Part shown: positions 34,455 through 45,321 of the stretch, piece by piece
Layout of the letters: each line of letters opens with the position of its first letter
Numbering within the stretch: the first letter of the stretch is position 1
Source of the DNA: Blakeslea trispora
Lineage: Eukaryota; Mucoromycota; Mucoromycetes; Mucorales; Choanephoraceae
Assembly: GCA_025331445.1 (NCBI GenBank)
Contig: JAIWNE010000117.1
Location: 1-64,000 of the forward strand
DNA length: 64,000 nt
Direction: 5' to 3'
The notes under the pieces: generated by a model
The model's input: the letters and a program-made list of their open reading frames with translations, nothing else
Told to the model about the DNA's origin: nothing
The model's database searches: none
Position numbers and translations under genes: made by a program

Positions 34455-35471
34455 TTAATAGAGGATTTGACCACCTTTAGCGGCAATAAGATCAGCTATT
34501 CTATTAGGCATGCTTTCAACAAGATTGTTGCATGTTTCAGGATCAATATTGTTCCAAATTTGAGTTACACGATCAAATAACTCAGCAATAGAGCCTGGAG
34601 CAGTGTCAAAGGCAGCTAAACGTCTTTTGACTATACTCCAAAGGTTGTCAATGGGATTCAAGTCGGGCGAGAAGGACGGCCAGTCGAGAACTTGAATGTT
34701 GCAATCCTTGAGATGACGTTTGGTATGCTTGGAAGTATGCTTGGGGTCATTATCATGCTGAAATATGGCGTCATCCTCAGTATAACCATAGAATTCTAGC
34801 GATCTGACCAACTCATCGTCTATGATTTGAGTGTACAACTCAGAGTCCATTTTGCCATTGATCTTCGCAAGAAAGCCTGGACCTTTCCAACAAAAGCAGC
34901 CCCAAAGCATGATGGAACCACCTCCATGCTTGTAGAGATGGTTAAGCTGAAACGCTTTCAACTCCTTATCATCGGCTTTCCAAACCCATTGAGCACCATC
35001 CGAGCCAATTCTGTTGATTTTGGTCTCATCGGAGAACATCACGGACCTCCAATCGTTGATAGTCCAACTTCTGTGAGCCTCGGCCCATTCCAAGCGGTCT
35101 TTCATACGCTTAGGTGTTAGAGGAAGGACCTTTGGCTTATGAATAGCTGTCATTTTGGCGCTTTTGAGAAACCTACGCACGGTATCCTCAGAAACAACAA
35201 CTTGTTGATCAGCCAGGAATCGCTGCGCATCTTTTGCGGTCTTGAAAACGCCAGTAGAAAGACCTTGAAGTACCTTGCGACCGAGATTCTTGCTGATCTT
35301 ACTTGGTCGGCCACCCGCATGTTGAGGAATCTCCAAGTTCATCTCACCACGAATGTTTGAAACGATACCTTGACTGATACCAAGCTGACGCGCTACTTCG
35401 CGAACATTTTTACCTTTGGAAAGCATAGCTTTCGCGTCATTTCGTTTGTCATTGCTGATGTGTTTGGGCAT
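34455..35471 (-). CDS. Tc1-like transposase, intact, DD34D
   Basis: A 338-residue protein starting at MPKHISNDKRND; an upstream in-frame ATG at 35555 would read from the solo LTR region and is less likely. N-terminal helix-turn-helix (VREVARQLGISQGIVSNIRGE), a GRPSK hook-like motif, then the catalytic core: Asp in MFSDETKINR, Asp in IFQHDNDPKHTS, and DLNPIDNLWSIVKRRL. Counting 34 residues between the second and third acids gives DD34D, whereas Tc1 elements normally have Glu in NPIENLW. It cuts and pastes the element at TA sites. Length and the absence of stops suggest a functional or recently functional gene. Confidence 0.93.
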   Translation of the reverse strand: MPKHISNDKRNDAKAMLSKGKNVREVARQLGISQGIVSNIRGEMNLEIPQHAGGRPSKISKNLGRKVLQGLSTGVFKTAKDAQRFLADQQVVVSEDTVRRFLKSAKMTAIHKPKVLPLTPKRMKDRLEWAEAHRSWTINDWRSVMFSDETKINRIGSDGAQWVWKADDKELKAFQLNHLYKHGGGSIMLWGCFCWKGPGFLAKINGKMDSELYTQIIDDELVRSLEFYGYTEDDAIFQHDNDPKHTSKHTKRHLKDCNIQVLDWPSFSPDLNPIDNLWSIVKRRLAAFDTAPGSIAELFDRVTQIWNNIDPETCNNLVESMPNRIADLIAAKGGQILY

Positions 35472-35523
35472 GTTGGTAGATGTCAAGTAGATGTAACTAG
35501 ATGGAGCAATGTCGATTAAATTG

Positions 35524-36075
35524 TGTTGTATCGAACGATGTATCGAACAACACAATAGTTGACATGTAACCTCTGTCTAGACTCAGATCATAAACTGCCA
35601 AATAAAGAGACGTATTACACAGTCACTTGTAACTGAGCTATAGAGTTGAGTGTCTAGCCTGACAACCAAATGTCACTGCTATCATTGCAGGATTAACAAA
35701 TAGAATATCTAGACTCACAATAGTTACAAGATGTCATATGATAATGATGGTGATATTAATATCTCAAGTCTTGTAGAACTATGAAGATGTCACTGCTTAA
35801 TTATTTATGTCTCAATGCAAGAAGTCATAAAAGTTGGCCTGCTATAAATAGTTGTTCATTGGCAGATAAGATAAGGTGTAACGAAGATAGACATTGTGCA
35901 TCAAAGACCAAGTCACTTTCCATCATCAATAGAATAGTATAAATAGAGATAGATTCTTGACTAGTTAGAAAGCTCATTCAATTTACTTTGAACTTAATCC
36001 GGACAAAACAATAAAAGTTGAGTCTTAGTCGTACTTTGTCTCTTTTGTTACTGCTGAGAACCTACTTATACAACA
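35524..36075 (+). repeat. Solo LTR inside the Tc1-like element
   Basis: A 552-bp LTR starting TGTTGTATCG and ending TTATACAACA (7-bp inverted tips), flanked by a perfect 5-bp duplication AATTG (35519-35523, 36076-36080). It has AGTATAAATAGAG near 35938 and AATAAAAG near 36010, so it reads rightward, opposite to the transposase. Confidence 0.92.
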
Positions 36076-36208
36076 AATTGGTCTGACAAAACCAACCAAA
36101 ATTTACACAAACTTTTAAAAAAGTGAAGAAAAGAAGAAAAAAAAACAATTACGCGTCAAAATAATTTCAAATACTAGCCCCCTTCCCTTGGTTATAATTT
36201 TTCTCGGA

Positions 36209-36418
36209 CACACGCAAAACTGTTCAAAAAGACTTTTTTTTTAAAATAGTGGTATTCATTTCAAGGTCAACCAATCATTGTGCAACCTGGTCATCATATA
36301 GTAAATTACTGAGGCTTTCCAACAAGGTATGACAAAAGGGGTTTAAAATGTGTTTGAATACCCGATCATAAGGTTCAAAGTAAAAAAAAATCTTTTTGAA
36401 CAGTTTTGCGGGTCACTG
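36209..36418 (-). repeat. Right ~210-bp inverted repeat of the Tc1-like element
   Basis: Partner of 34228-34437; differs mainly in one A-run length and in one base of the inner inverted word. Confidence 0.9.
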
Positions 36419-36500
36419 TGAAGCTGGTGTCACTGCCGGTGTCTACCATGCCCATCATCTTGGCATTCTCTACAATAATAGGAGTCAGTAAGTTAAATGC
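36419..36500 (-). pseudogene. Ty3-3 protease N-terminal part
   Basis: Minus-strand frame NAKMMGMVDTGSDTSF contains the aspartic protease site DTGS. It joins, across the Tc1-like element, to SKASLLQ at 34218. Between this piece and Gag (36501-36585) lies a region with a good GTAAGT donor and a TATTGTAG acceptor, but splicing them does not keep frame. Confidence 0.82.
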
Positions 36501-36585
36501 ACTCGCTTTAGCTTCGCTCTCAATTATTCTTTTTTTTTGTCTAGTACTTACAGTTGTAACTCAGGTCTTCCATCATGGTGTCTAC

Positions 36586-38022
36586 TTACGTAGAAGCCTG
36601 GTTCAACAATTTGTTGTCTTTGACAACTTCGTCATCATCATCATCATGGTTTCTGCTGTTCACAGCGAAAACTTGGCGCTCCTTGCCCTTGCTGCAATTG
36701 TGGTTCTTATCCCAAGGCTCTTGGCAGCGGTAGCACTTCTTGGGCTTCTTTTCATCTTCAGCCCTCTTCTTGATCGCGAAGCAGTCTGCTGTACCATGGG
36801 TACCATTGGTACCATGATGTACACAGTAGTACTTCTTGACGCTCTTGTTCCTGCTGTTGTTGTTGTTGGGGTAGGGGCAGAACTGGCGGCGATCATGGCC
36901 ATGTCTTGGCTCGGGTCTGTGTCTGCTGGAAGAGGCAGCGGATTGTCTTGACATGTGAGCCATGTGAGGCATCACTGCAGCAACATCTTGATACATGGAA
37001 GTGTCATCTCCTAAAATTTCACGACCAACTTGTGTGAGATACTCCACAGTCCAATTTTTGTCTTTCTTTTTATCCTTACCAACTCTCGCAGTAGTGACTC
37101 TGATCAGTGTTTGAACAGGTCCTATCAGGGATGTTAAAAATCGGTCTGCAATACGAGGATCATTTAAAGGCAGTCCAGCGTTATAAACAGCTTTCAAAAA
37201 AAATTTCGAATATTCAGTGATTGATTCCTTACTTGCTATTTGCATGGTAAACACTTGGTCAGTGTAATGTCTGATAGCATGCTCAGAACCGTGGTGATCT
37301 CTGAATGCCTCTTTGGCTTCATCCCAGATGGCACACTTCAGCAACTCATTCTCAACCCACACAGTGTCACCGTAAGGCAAGCACAAAGGAAGGAACTTCT
37401 TCCACACCTGCTCAACTTCGCGGTGGGAGAATCCTCAAATGATGTACTCAAAACGAGACAGAAAATGATCAACAGACTCATATCCCTCATCGTTGGGAAA
37501 AGGTCTGACCAAATTGGAGGCCAGTTGGAATTTTGGTAGGTCTCTGTGGGTCAAAGACAAACCCAAGGACGCGGAACTGTTCACTTATACAGGCACGGGT
37601 GCAGGTACAGGCAAAGCTGAACTGCTAGCTCCTGCAACAGGGCTGGCGTTCGTTCCAGACTGAAGAAAACGCAAGTTCTCCTCTAAAGCTGCAATTCTGC
37701 GCTTGGTCTTTTCCATGGCTTCTAAGGCCTGATCAATCTGAGCATCGTCACCGAAAGCTCGATTGCGACTGAGAGTCTCAACGTGGACTTCCAACTCTGT
37801 GTGCAAGAGCACGAGGTTGTCAGCAATGATTTGCTCAGTGCTTCTTTGGTCAACAGGAAGCCCGGCAGCGTCGAAGGACATGACTGACTCAAGGTCGTCG
37901 AGGAAAGAGGGACTGCTAGTATTAGCGTCAAGAGAAGAAAGAGGAGAAAGGTTGGAAATAGAAGGGGAAGCTTGAGCTTCGTTGGTAGCAGGGGTGGTGG
38001 TGTTGTTGTTCATGTTAGACAT
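36586..38022 (-). pseudogene. Ty3-3 Gag
   Basis: One frame from ATG 38022 to TAA 36586 with two internal stops: TAA at 37585 and TGA near 37437. It has an acidic, coiled N-terminus (LHTELEVHVETLSRNRAFGDD), a capsid region (VWKKFLPLCLPYGDTVWVENEL, ITEYSKFFLKAVYNAGL), a His/Arg-rich linker and a zinc knuckle CYRCQEPWDKNHNC of the CX2C..PW...HXC type common in chromoviruses, then an Asp run. The stops fit CAA and CGA changes. Confidence 0.88.
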
Positions 38023-38038
38023 AATTCACAGAAAAAAA

Positions 38039-38522
38039 TGTTTGGTGGAAAGGTAGTTTTTTAGATGATTTAGTTTATGAATGTGGACAAGAGAGATAAA
38101 TTCTGTGAGAATTTGTATGGACTTTTATTTATGAAAAATAGAAGAAGGAACTAATAATTGCAGAATCTTGATGCTTGTTTATACTTTTCTGATCGGATGT
38201 TCAACATGGTTCAAGAACGTGTTGTCTATCTAATAATTTCTCTTTACTGATCTGAGTGCCTGGATATTTGCTATTCCGCTAAATAGATAAATCTTTACAA
38301 AATAAATTATTTGAATAAACGAAATATTAGAAAGTTAGACTGTCATGAGAATAATAGCTTTAGTGATTATTTGCCATATTTAAATACTGGCTTTTCTTGA
38401 GTGATTTATTGCTTCCAGGTATGAATATCCGCAACAACATCTCTATGGAAAAAGTACAATCTAACTCATACTATTAGGCTTTTTTTCAAAATCATCTAAT
38501 TAGCTTAATTCGTTTCCACTGT
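38039..38522 (-). repeat. Probable 5' LTR and flank of Ty3-3
   Basis: The segment upstream of Gag must hold the 5' LTR. TGTTTGGTGG at 38039 after an A-run matches the layout of Ty3-2. No second copy exists to fix the outer end. Confidence 0.4.
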
Positions 38523-38772
38523 CCCGGGACACATGTTTTTTTTTCACCACAGCGACGGTTTAAAATACACGAAGCGCAGCGAAGGGGTTATTTTATACCA
38601 TAGCGAAGGTTCAAAAAAAATATGGGTGGGGCCCCACTTTGATCATCTCATCAGATTAGTTGGCCTGCGGCAGCATGAGCAAATTACAAAGCGCAGCGTA
38701 CCGAACCATAGTGAAGGTCAAGAAAGTTAACCAGAGCTCAGCGGAGATGCTAATTTTATTACCGCAATGGAG
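38523..38772 (-). repeat. ~250-bp repeat, right copy of an inverted pair
   Basis: Partner of 30671-30920. It starts CCCGGGACACATG and ends near CCGCAATGGAGG. Confidence 0.85.
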
Positions 38773-39920
38773 GTGCGGTTGGTAACATGCTCTTTATACT
38801 TCTCTCATTTTATTTTCTTTCGTATTATCCATCATTATCTTATTCTAAATATACTTTTTATGATATATTTATCTATCTTACCCCAATCTTATTTAAAACT
38901 CACATTTACATTTATCCATTCAACGAATCAAACTTATTATAACAATCTATTTCACTGAAAACTTTTCAATCTTCCCAAACATTATTTGTATTTTACCATT
39001 ATTATATTATTCAATTGATTAACAACACCATCAGACTAGCAATGACTAATAAATTTATTTAACTTGGATCCTTTTGGATAGGACTGTCATCAATAGGATG
39101 AACAGATATAAATATCAATTAGTTTTATTAAATAAACAAGAAGCTCTTTTCTCCCTCTAAATTTACTATATACTTTGACATTAACCTTGCCGCATAGACA
39201 GGCTTTCTACTACTAAGACTTCCCTTGATTAACCGCTAATACGCTTAATCATTGTATCATTTATATATTTCATTTAACTGACTTTTCTTTTCTTTTCGCT
39301 TATGTCTCTTCTTAAGGTTCGTTACCTAAACAACGTGGTGCTCATTATATAACAATCGTTTCTCTCTTTGGTTCTATTGTATTGTTACGCACAGGAATTT
39401 TTCTAGTACTCAATTATTTTCTGACTTCTTTTCGCTGCTTTGAATCCAACTCTGTATTTTCTATTTGGTATTTTACTCATTTGACAGCTCCTCTTGATCT
39501 CTTATTACACAACAACTTTATTTGAATCCTTCTCTGACTTTCCATATCATAATGAATAGAACTTTTAGACATGTATTAATATTCCATACATGATGACTCA
39601 TTAACTTGACTGTTCAAATTATTAGTCTACAAGTCCAACATAACTTCTTTTAGAATAATATATAAACTCTTTAATCTTCTCTTATTAATAAACTCAACTA
39701 TTATCTCTCTTATTTACTTTACGCTTGGTTGTAGTTTGACATATTCACTACCTAAATCCACATATTGTTATTAGTTCCCTTGATGCTTATTACAGATCAT
39801 TGTATTCATATATTACATCTCTTCTTCTACATTACTTTATTCTATTTACTTTACTTATATCTCTAGTCGGACGACTTAAAACCTGGTGCTCATTACTTAT
39901 AACCTTGCTGCCTGATTGCT
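38773..39920. other. AT-rich spacer, no gene seen
   Basis: About 1.1 kb of T-rich sequence without a supported frame or repeat end. Before the LINE insertion it was the region downstream of the tRNA gene. Confidence 0.5.
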
Positions 39921-40034
39921 CTGTAACACTATTTGTTCTCTTTCTCAAGTTACTGCAAAAACTATCCTTTGTTCTGTAACACTATTTGTTCTCTTTCTCA
40001 AGTTACTGCAAAAACTATCCTTTGTTCTGTAACA
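39921..40034 (+). repeat. 53-bp tandem repeat
   Basis: Two full units starting CTGTAACACTATTTGTTC at 39921 and 39974 and a short third start at 40027. It lies just downstream of the tRNA. Confidence 0.9.
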
Positions 40035-40125
40035 GTATCATTGACTCTGACTCGTTACGGGCAAAATACTACTCACGTCCTGTAACAGTGGCAATTTATA
40101 AAATTTTCCGTTCAAAACCAAAATT

Positions 40126-40195
40126 GCGCGGTCGGGGAATCGAACCCCGGCCCTTCGCGTGGCAGGCGAAGATTATACCACTTAACCAACCGCGC
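40126..40195 (-). tRNA. tRNA-Gly (anticodon GCC)
   Basis: The minus strand folds as a full cloverleaf: 7-bp acceptor stem GCGCGGT/ACCGCGC, D-arm GGTTAAGTGGTATAAT, anticodon stem TTCGC/GCGAA with loop CTGCCAC (anticodon GCC), and T-arm CGGGG-TTCGATT-CCCCG. A and B box sequences are intact, and T-runs follow on the minus strand for pol III termination. The 5' flank is now a LINE, and the first 15 nt of the gene are repeated at 45061-45075 as the LINE target duplication. It is the only host gene I can name in the window. Confidence 0.96.
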
Positions 40196-40252
40196 TGGGA
40201 TGCTATGTACCCTCAATGTGATTCCTTCACGTTACAAAAGCTGTAAAGCCTC

Positions 40253-43200
40253 CACTACACCTAACCCGTGTCGGACGCACGTCGGACACGTGCGGCTAAC
40301 ATGGGCATATTTTCTCAACTTTTGATTTTGACAATAAAAATTGCTGTTTTTTTTTGGCAGAAATGTAGATGTATCTTCTAGCCTTCCAAAACTTTTTACA
40401 GATTTAAAATTGGATGTATTTTCATAAAGTTATTACCATTTACATTTCTTTTATCATTTCACTGCTTAAAGAAATTTCGCTCTTTAAATTTTTTGGCAGT
40501 GATTTTTTCTCTGCTTAAGATTTTGAAGCAACTTGATTTTCTTAATGCTGAGGAGTTTGAAATGTCTTGTCATTTTTTCTTCAAAAAATACAAAGACTTG
40601 AAAAATCACTGCTTAAAAAATTGGAAAATATTTTCGGAAGCGAGAAATTTAAAAATTGAGAATGAGACTCACAAAATTATTGGGAAAATCTTTTAAAAAT
40701 GGGAAATAAAAATCTTAAAGCACTAGAAAAAAAAGACACTCCAAAAAAATAAGATACTTGAAAAAATAAAAAAAAAAAGAGGTTGAAAAAAAAAAGAGAC
40801 ACTTAAAAAACACTTAAAAGATTGCTTAAAGATGGGTAGTTTGAAAAGCCAAAAGCTGTCAAAATAAAGACGTAGATAACATACAAACATAATTTAATCC
40901 TTATACTAGATCTTGTCAAAGTTACTCGTATCAAAGGTTTATTTTTGAAATACAACACAAAGACGCTAATCCCTTTTATATTTGATAGATAAGGTAAAGC
41001 CAAAGTCATTATCACACACTATTCTATGCTAACAGTCTTTTTTATCGTATTCCATTCCCTTATACACGTTTCTATCCATATCATCCAGAATAACATAACC
41101 GTAAATACAAGTAAAGTAATAACTTGACAAGATGTTGTCTTTTTTTTATTGCTTAAATACAATTCTTCAACCAAATATTCAAGGTCATTGTTCGTGATGC
41201 AGTTCATTCCAATAAAGAGCCGTTTACAATCTAAACCAAAAGTATTACTTACCTCTTGTAAAGTGTTCAACAGTAGATTTCAATAACTGTGTACTGACAA
41301 TAACTAAAACTTGGGTGTAGAAAAACAGTGATGCTGAAATGAGAGGATCTTACACGTTTGCTGGCGATAGCTCTTTTTTTTTGTAGACACAGTCAAAGTC
41401 ATTCTAGTTTTGTTTACGTGTTTTTTGCTCTAAACTTCTAAACTCTTGCAAGATTGTTGATTGCGCACTTGCATTGCGTTGCTTTGTTGTGATGACGGGA
41501 GTTTGCTGAGGCTCATCAACTTGGTTAAAAATATACAAGTAGTGTGTAAAAGTTCATTTAGTAATAAAAAAAGAAAATAGAAGGAAAAAGAAAAAAACTG
41601 TCTGGGAAAAAAAATACCTCAGAAAAACTACTATTTTTTTTAAAAAAAAAGGGCTCATTTAATGTCAACATTGTCTATTTTAAATGGCTTGCTATGGCAA
41701 TCTAAGTAAACCATCTTGAGTATCTGTTAAGTTGAATTACATGGCCTATGGATATCGACACTACTAAGCTGATTAGCAAAGTCTCATGCAAAGTACAATG
41801 TTAACAGATATTCTTTGTGTTACTGATGAGAGAAAAAAATCATCTATCTTCAGTCTCTGTCCATCTAATTTTCTACGGATCGTATTTTTACAGATCTTTT
41901 TGGTTTTCGATTCATTTTTTATCACGAAAATAGAAATTTGTCAATATGTCATTTTATTTAGACATACTTTTTCCTTTTTTTTTTTATTCTTTTCTCTTCC
42001 ATTTCTTTTGCTTTTTTTATATTTTGAAATAAAACATGTAAGTACTTTCCCATACCCAAGCAACAGTTTATTGAATACTATTCTCCATGTAGGCATGTTA
42101 TCTTTAGAGCTTATGAAGACTGATACATAATTTAAGGTACAAGTTGACAAACAAGTATATTGCTGTTTACTTACCATCTTTTTTTTTTCTTAGGATTAGT
42201 CACGTAGTTTTGTCTTTTCTTAAGAAACTTGGTATAAAAGTAAGTAAAGCCATCGAATATGATTCAAGACCTCTCTAACTGTTCTATTTAGTTACCTTAG
42301 ACACTCGTAATTGTATCTGGCTATAACTTGAGGTGCTATGATGCTTTAGTATGTAAGTAAATGATTAAATTATCTCATTTCGGTTTAACTTATTCAGTTT
42401 TTCTAGTTTCTTTTCTGTTGTTGAGCTTCTATCGCTTTAGCGCATCACCCTTTACTTTCCAGATGGTTGTTTGAGACTTTTAAAGTAAGTAAATGACATT
42501 ATTTTCTGCTTGCTTTATAACTAACTGATGTACCATTTCAATAGTCATTCGCCTAGGATTTTTCTGATTTTTAAATGCTTGAAATACTAAAAATTGTTGC
42601 CATTTCGTGATAACTGATTTTGCTTTTCTGCCTGTTATTTTGTCTGCCTTTTGCCTACCATTTTGGCTGTATTTGTGTCTGGTCATTCTACCTGGATTCC
42701 TATAGAACCCCTAATATTTTCCCCCTGTATAAGCCATTATTTTATAATAAAAAGCACTATTTTTAGACCTATAATCCTCTATATTTGATCTATATAACCC
42801 AATCATAAAGAAGTGTATTGACGTAAAGAAGCCCATTTTGTCCAATTAAAAGCACACATTTAATAAAGATACCGAGTATGAAGCCAATTAAAACGAATTG
42901 ATGATTGTATATTTTGATAAAGAAGCCAATTGAAAGAGGATGTCATGAGTAAACAATCCAATCAGGTCGTTTTAATGAAAGCGAAAGACAAAGAGGTTCA
43001 CTCAAACTCTCATGCGAAAACACAAGACGTTGCTCCGCCCTGTCTTCCAATGCGTTGACACATGACAGTGTTTCGCTGTGTCGTCTCAATGCGAAAGCAC
43101 ATGACGCCCTACGCTTTGCGCGCGTCATGCCTGGAACGTGCGTTACAGTCAAGTTATCCGCAGAAATTGACGTGCGCGCGACGACCCTTTATGTGTAGTG
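40253..43200 (+). mobile_element. CACTA element E1, non-autonomous (2948 bp)
   Basis: Ends are CACTACACCTAA and, inverted, CACTACACATAA, with a perfect 3-bp duplication CTC on both sides (40250-40252, 43201-43203). It lies inside the LINE and contains no transposase. The left ~450 bp resembles E2 and the start of C (words GGCAGTGATTTTTTCTCTG, TTATTACCATTTACATTTCTT), followed by an A-rich array. The right half has a chain of GTAAGT donors, then repeated AAAGAAG-CCAATT words (42720-42950), then GC-rich subterminal sequence. Subterminal motif at the left is GTCGGAC. Confidence 0.9.
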
Positions 43201-44589
43201 CTCTTTGATAATGTGCAAGTGGAGGTCATCAATGATAACTACCATTCCTCTCCTTTTTCTCCTACTACGGGTGTACTACAAGGTTCTATCCATAGTCCCC
43301 ATCTATATAGCATATATATCAATACACTCCCTCAACTTCTTCGCTCCGACACCCCTTCAACCTCATCAATACTGCTTACCTCTATCAACTGTCTTCTCTT
43401 TGCCGACGACGTAGCTCTGCTTGCTGATCATACTCAAATGCAGCATCTACTAAACAAAGCTGAACAGCATTCACTCCTTCTCGGATATCGTTGGTCGCCA
43501 TCCAAATGCGCCATCATTTCACCCCCTTCCTCTCCTTCTAATACTTACACTCTTTACAACACACCTATACCCGCCGTTGATACTTTCAAGTATCTCGGCA
43601 TGCAATTCAACTACCGTGGAATGGACACTCAGCTGTTCATCAACTACACCAAAGACAAGGTCAAAAAGTCCATGTACCGTCTTCACAACATTGGCGCCCG
43701 GTCAAACGGGTTTTCTCCTCTACTAAGTATGCAAGTCTATCGACAGTTCATTCGTCCTCAAATCAAATATGGCCTCTGCATCACTAATATCAACATTACC
43801 AACATGCCTGCTCTTGAGCGTATGCAAGATAATTGCCTTCGTCTTATCGTCGGTGGTCATGCTACCTCTTCAGTCAAAGCGCTGCGAGTCATGCTTAACC
43901 TGCCCACCATGGTGGAACGGTGGTATGTGCTCAACGCCAAATACAACCTTCGCCTTCCACGGCTCCCAACTGAATCCCTGATCTCTCAAATTCACAACAC
44001 CAACAACAGATACAGTCGCTTGTCGCTTATCAGCAAGAAAAATCCCATATACAATTCGTTTATTGGTGATACTTCTATAAAACCTGACCATATTGTACTC
44101 AAACAAATTCTCTCTTCTTTTCGGTCGCAAGCCCTCATCAATTCTTCGGAAAAGATGATTCAAGCTTGTCGACACGACCTTTCTATAGACCCCATCTTTT
44201 TCTTACCTATGACTCGGAAAGAACAAAGACGACTACTAAGGTGGCGGATGAATTGGTTACCTGGTAGAAAGTCAGATTGCTATTGTGGAGGCGAAATGAG
44301 TCGATACCATTTCCTTACCTGTCCAGCAATACCTCCATCATACTGGGACCACCTTCAGCGTGCATCCCCCAACAACATTCACCCCTTCGACATACTTCTT
44401 CGGGAATTACCCACCAAAAAACCAACAACTGTTGAAGAAAAACAAAAATTATTACAAAAGTGGCAACCTCTTTGGACTGATCTGTTAAACATTCTTTACC
44501 TCATCGACCAGATCTGCCACAAAAGCCAAGAGCCTTTCGAACCTGAACCCGATAAGGGTCAGCTCTTCTACGATTGGCTTCTACAATAA
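43201..44589 (+). pseudogene. LINE ORF2 C-terminal part: RT and zinc knuckle
   Basis: The frame holds the last RT blocks: TGVLQGSIHSPHLYSIYIN, CLLFADDVALLAD (catalytic ADD) and FKYLGMQFN. A long C-terminal region ends in CYCGGEMSRYHFLTCPA, a CxC...H...C knuckle typical of LINE ORF2 proteins, then a Trp-rich tail to TAA 44589. The piece before E1 (40196-40252) reads in the same frame, WDAMYPQCDSFTLQKL, with one TAA before the join. Endonuclease and early RT are missing through 5' truncation, so it cannot move itself. Confidence 0.9.
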
Positions 44590-45060
44590 CAAAAAAAATC
44601 TACTAAAGCAAACAGAAAAAAAATAAATTTTTTTTTAAAAAAAAAAAAGTATCAGAATTTCAAAAATCCAAAAAAAAAAAATTAAATTCATTTCCAAAAT
44701 TTCCTATCAGCCTCTGTCACTGCTCAACCTCACCACTCTCTCTCTCGCCCTTCCGCTGTTCAACTCACCACTTCTCATCTAGCCAAAGCATTAGCAATTC
44801 TGACCTCTGCTACCTTGTAACCTCTAATCATTCCAAAACCGAGGATAGTTCGTTCTGCGTTCAATCCTTGTTCTAGCTCCTTCTTTTTTTATTTTGTTTT
44901 TATTTTCCTCTACCACCAACTTCTGTCTCTTTTTATTTTCCCCTTTTGGGTTTTTTTATCTTTCCTTTCAATCTCAGATATCTGTATCTTATTTTGCCCG
45001 ACTTATGGGATCGTTTACAGTATCCTTATTCTTGCCTGCATGAATAAACTTAACATTCAC
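44590..45060 (+). other. LINE 3' untranslated region
   Basis: A noncoding tail with A- and T-rich runs and AATAAA close to the end. It stops at the target duplication. Confidence 0.7.
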
Positions 45061-45075
45061 CTTAACCAACCGCGC

Positions 45076-45321
45076 GGACACAAGTGTGACAGTAGAGTTT
45101 TGTTTATTATAGGTAGAATTGAGGCAAAGAATCCTACAAGTAAGTTTGACCAAACTAATCACTTATTACACACGAGCACCAAGGGAAGACTGTAAGAAAC
45201 CTACTTCGAGGGTAATAGCACCAGATATATTAGGCAAATAATACAAGTGGAGATTCTTAGTTAAAAGAAAAATATTATAAAAAGAGGATATCTTTTATTC
45301 AATATTCAGAAAAATGTCTTT
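45076..45321. other. Original 5' flank of the tRNA gene
   Basis: This began directly upstream of the tRNA before the LINE arrived. No gene is seen. Confidence 0.5.

Larger units (their letters stand above)
34228..36418 (-). mobile_element. Tc1-like element with ~210-bp inverted repeats, intact transposase
   Basis: Ends at 34228-34437 and 36209-36418 are near-perfect inverted copies starting CAGTGACCCGCAAAACTG. Each end also carries an inverted version of the terminal word at its inner edge. TA precedes the left end; the right flank reads TG, one change away. It is inserted into the Ty3-3 protease, and removing it with one TA restores the frame (SFISK). The leader contains a solo LTR. The transposase is uninterrupted, making this the best candidate for an active element in the window. 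Confidence 0.93.
31755..38500 (-). mobile_element. Ty3/gypsy element Ty3-3, broken and nested
   Basis: This minus-strand element has Gag at the right (38022) and integrase at the left (31755), split inside the protease by a Tc1-like element (34228-36418). The 3' part (end of integrase, 3' LTR) is missing. A 5' LTR probably begins at 38039 (TGTTTGGTGG after an A-run, like the Ty3-2 junction); its outer edge is not visible, so the right boundary given is a guess. A minus-strand TATA-like CATAAATAAAAG lies near 38120. Confidence 0.8.
40196..45060 (+). mobile_element. LINE (non-LTR retrotransposon), 5' truncated, at a tRNA gene
   Basis: Flanked by a perfect 15-bp duplication, CTTAACCAACCGCGC (40181-40195 and 45061-45075), which is the first 15 nt of the tRNA-Gly gene. 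The LINE is truncated within RT and split by CACTA element E1 (40253-43200). Body sequence is 40196-40252 plus 43204-45060, about 1.9 kb. The 3' end has no poly(A) and closes with ATGAATAAACTTAACATTCAC. Confidence 0.92.

Noticed and set aside
36501..36585. Intron between Gag and protease of Ty3-3
   Set aside because: A GTAAGT donor and a TTGTAG acceptor exist, but splicing does not bring Gag and protease into one frame.
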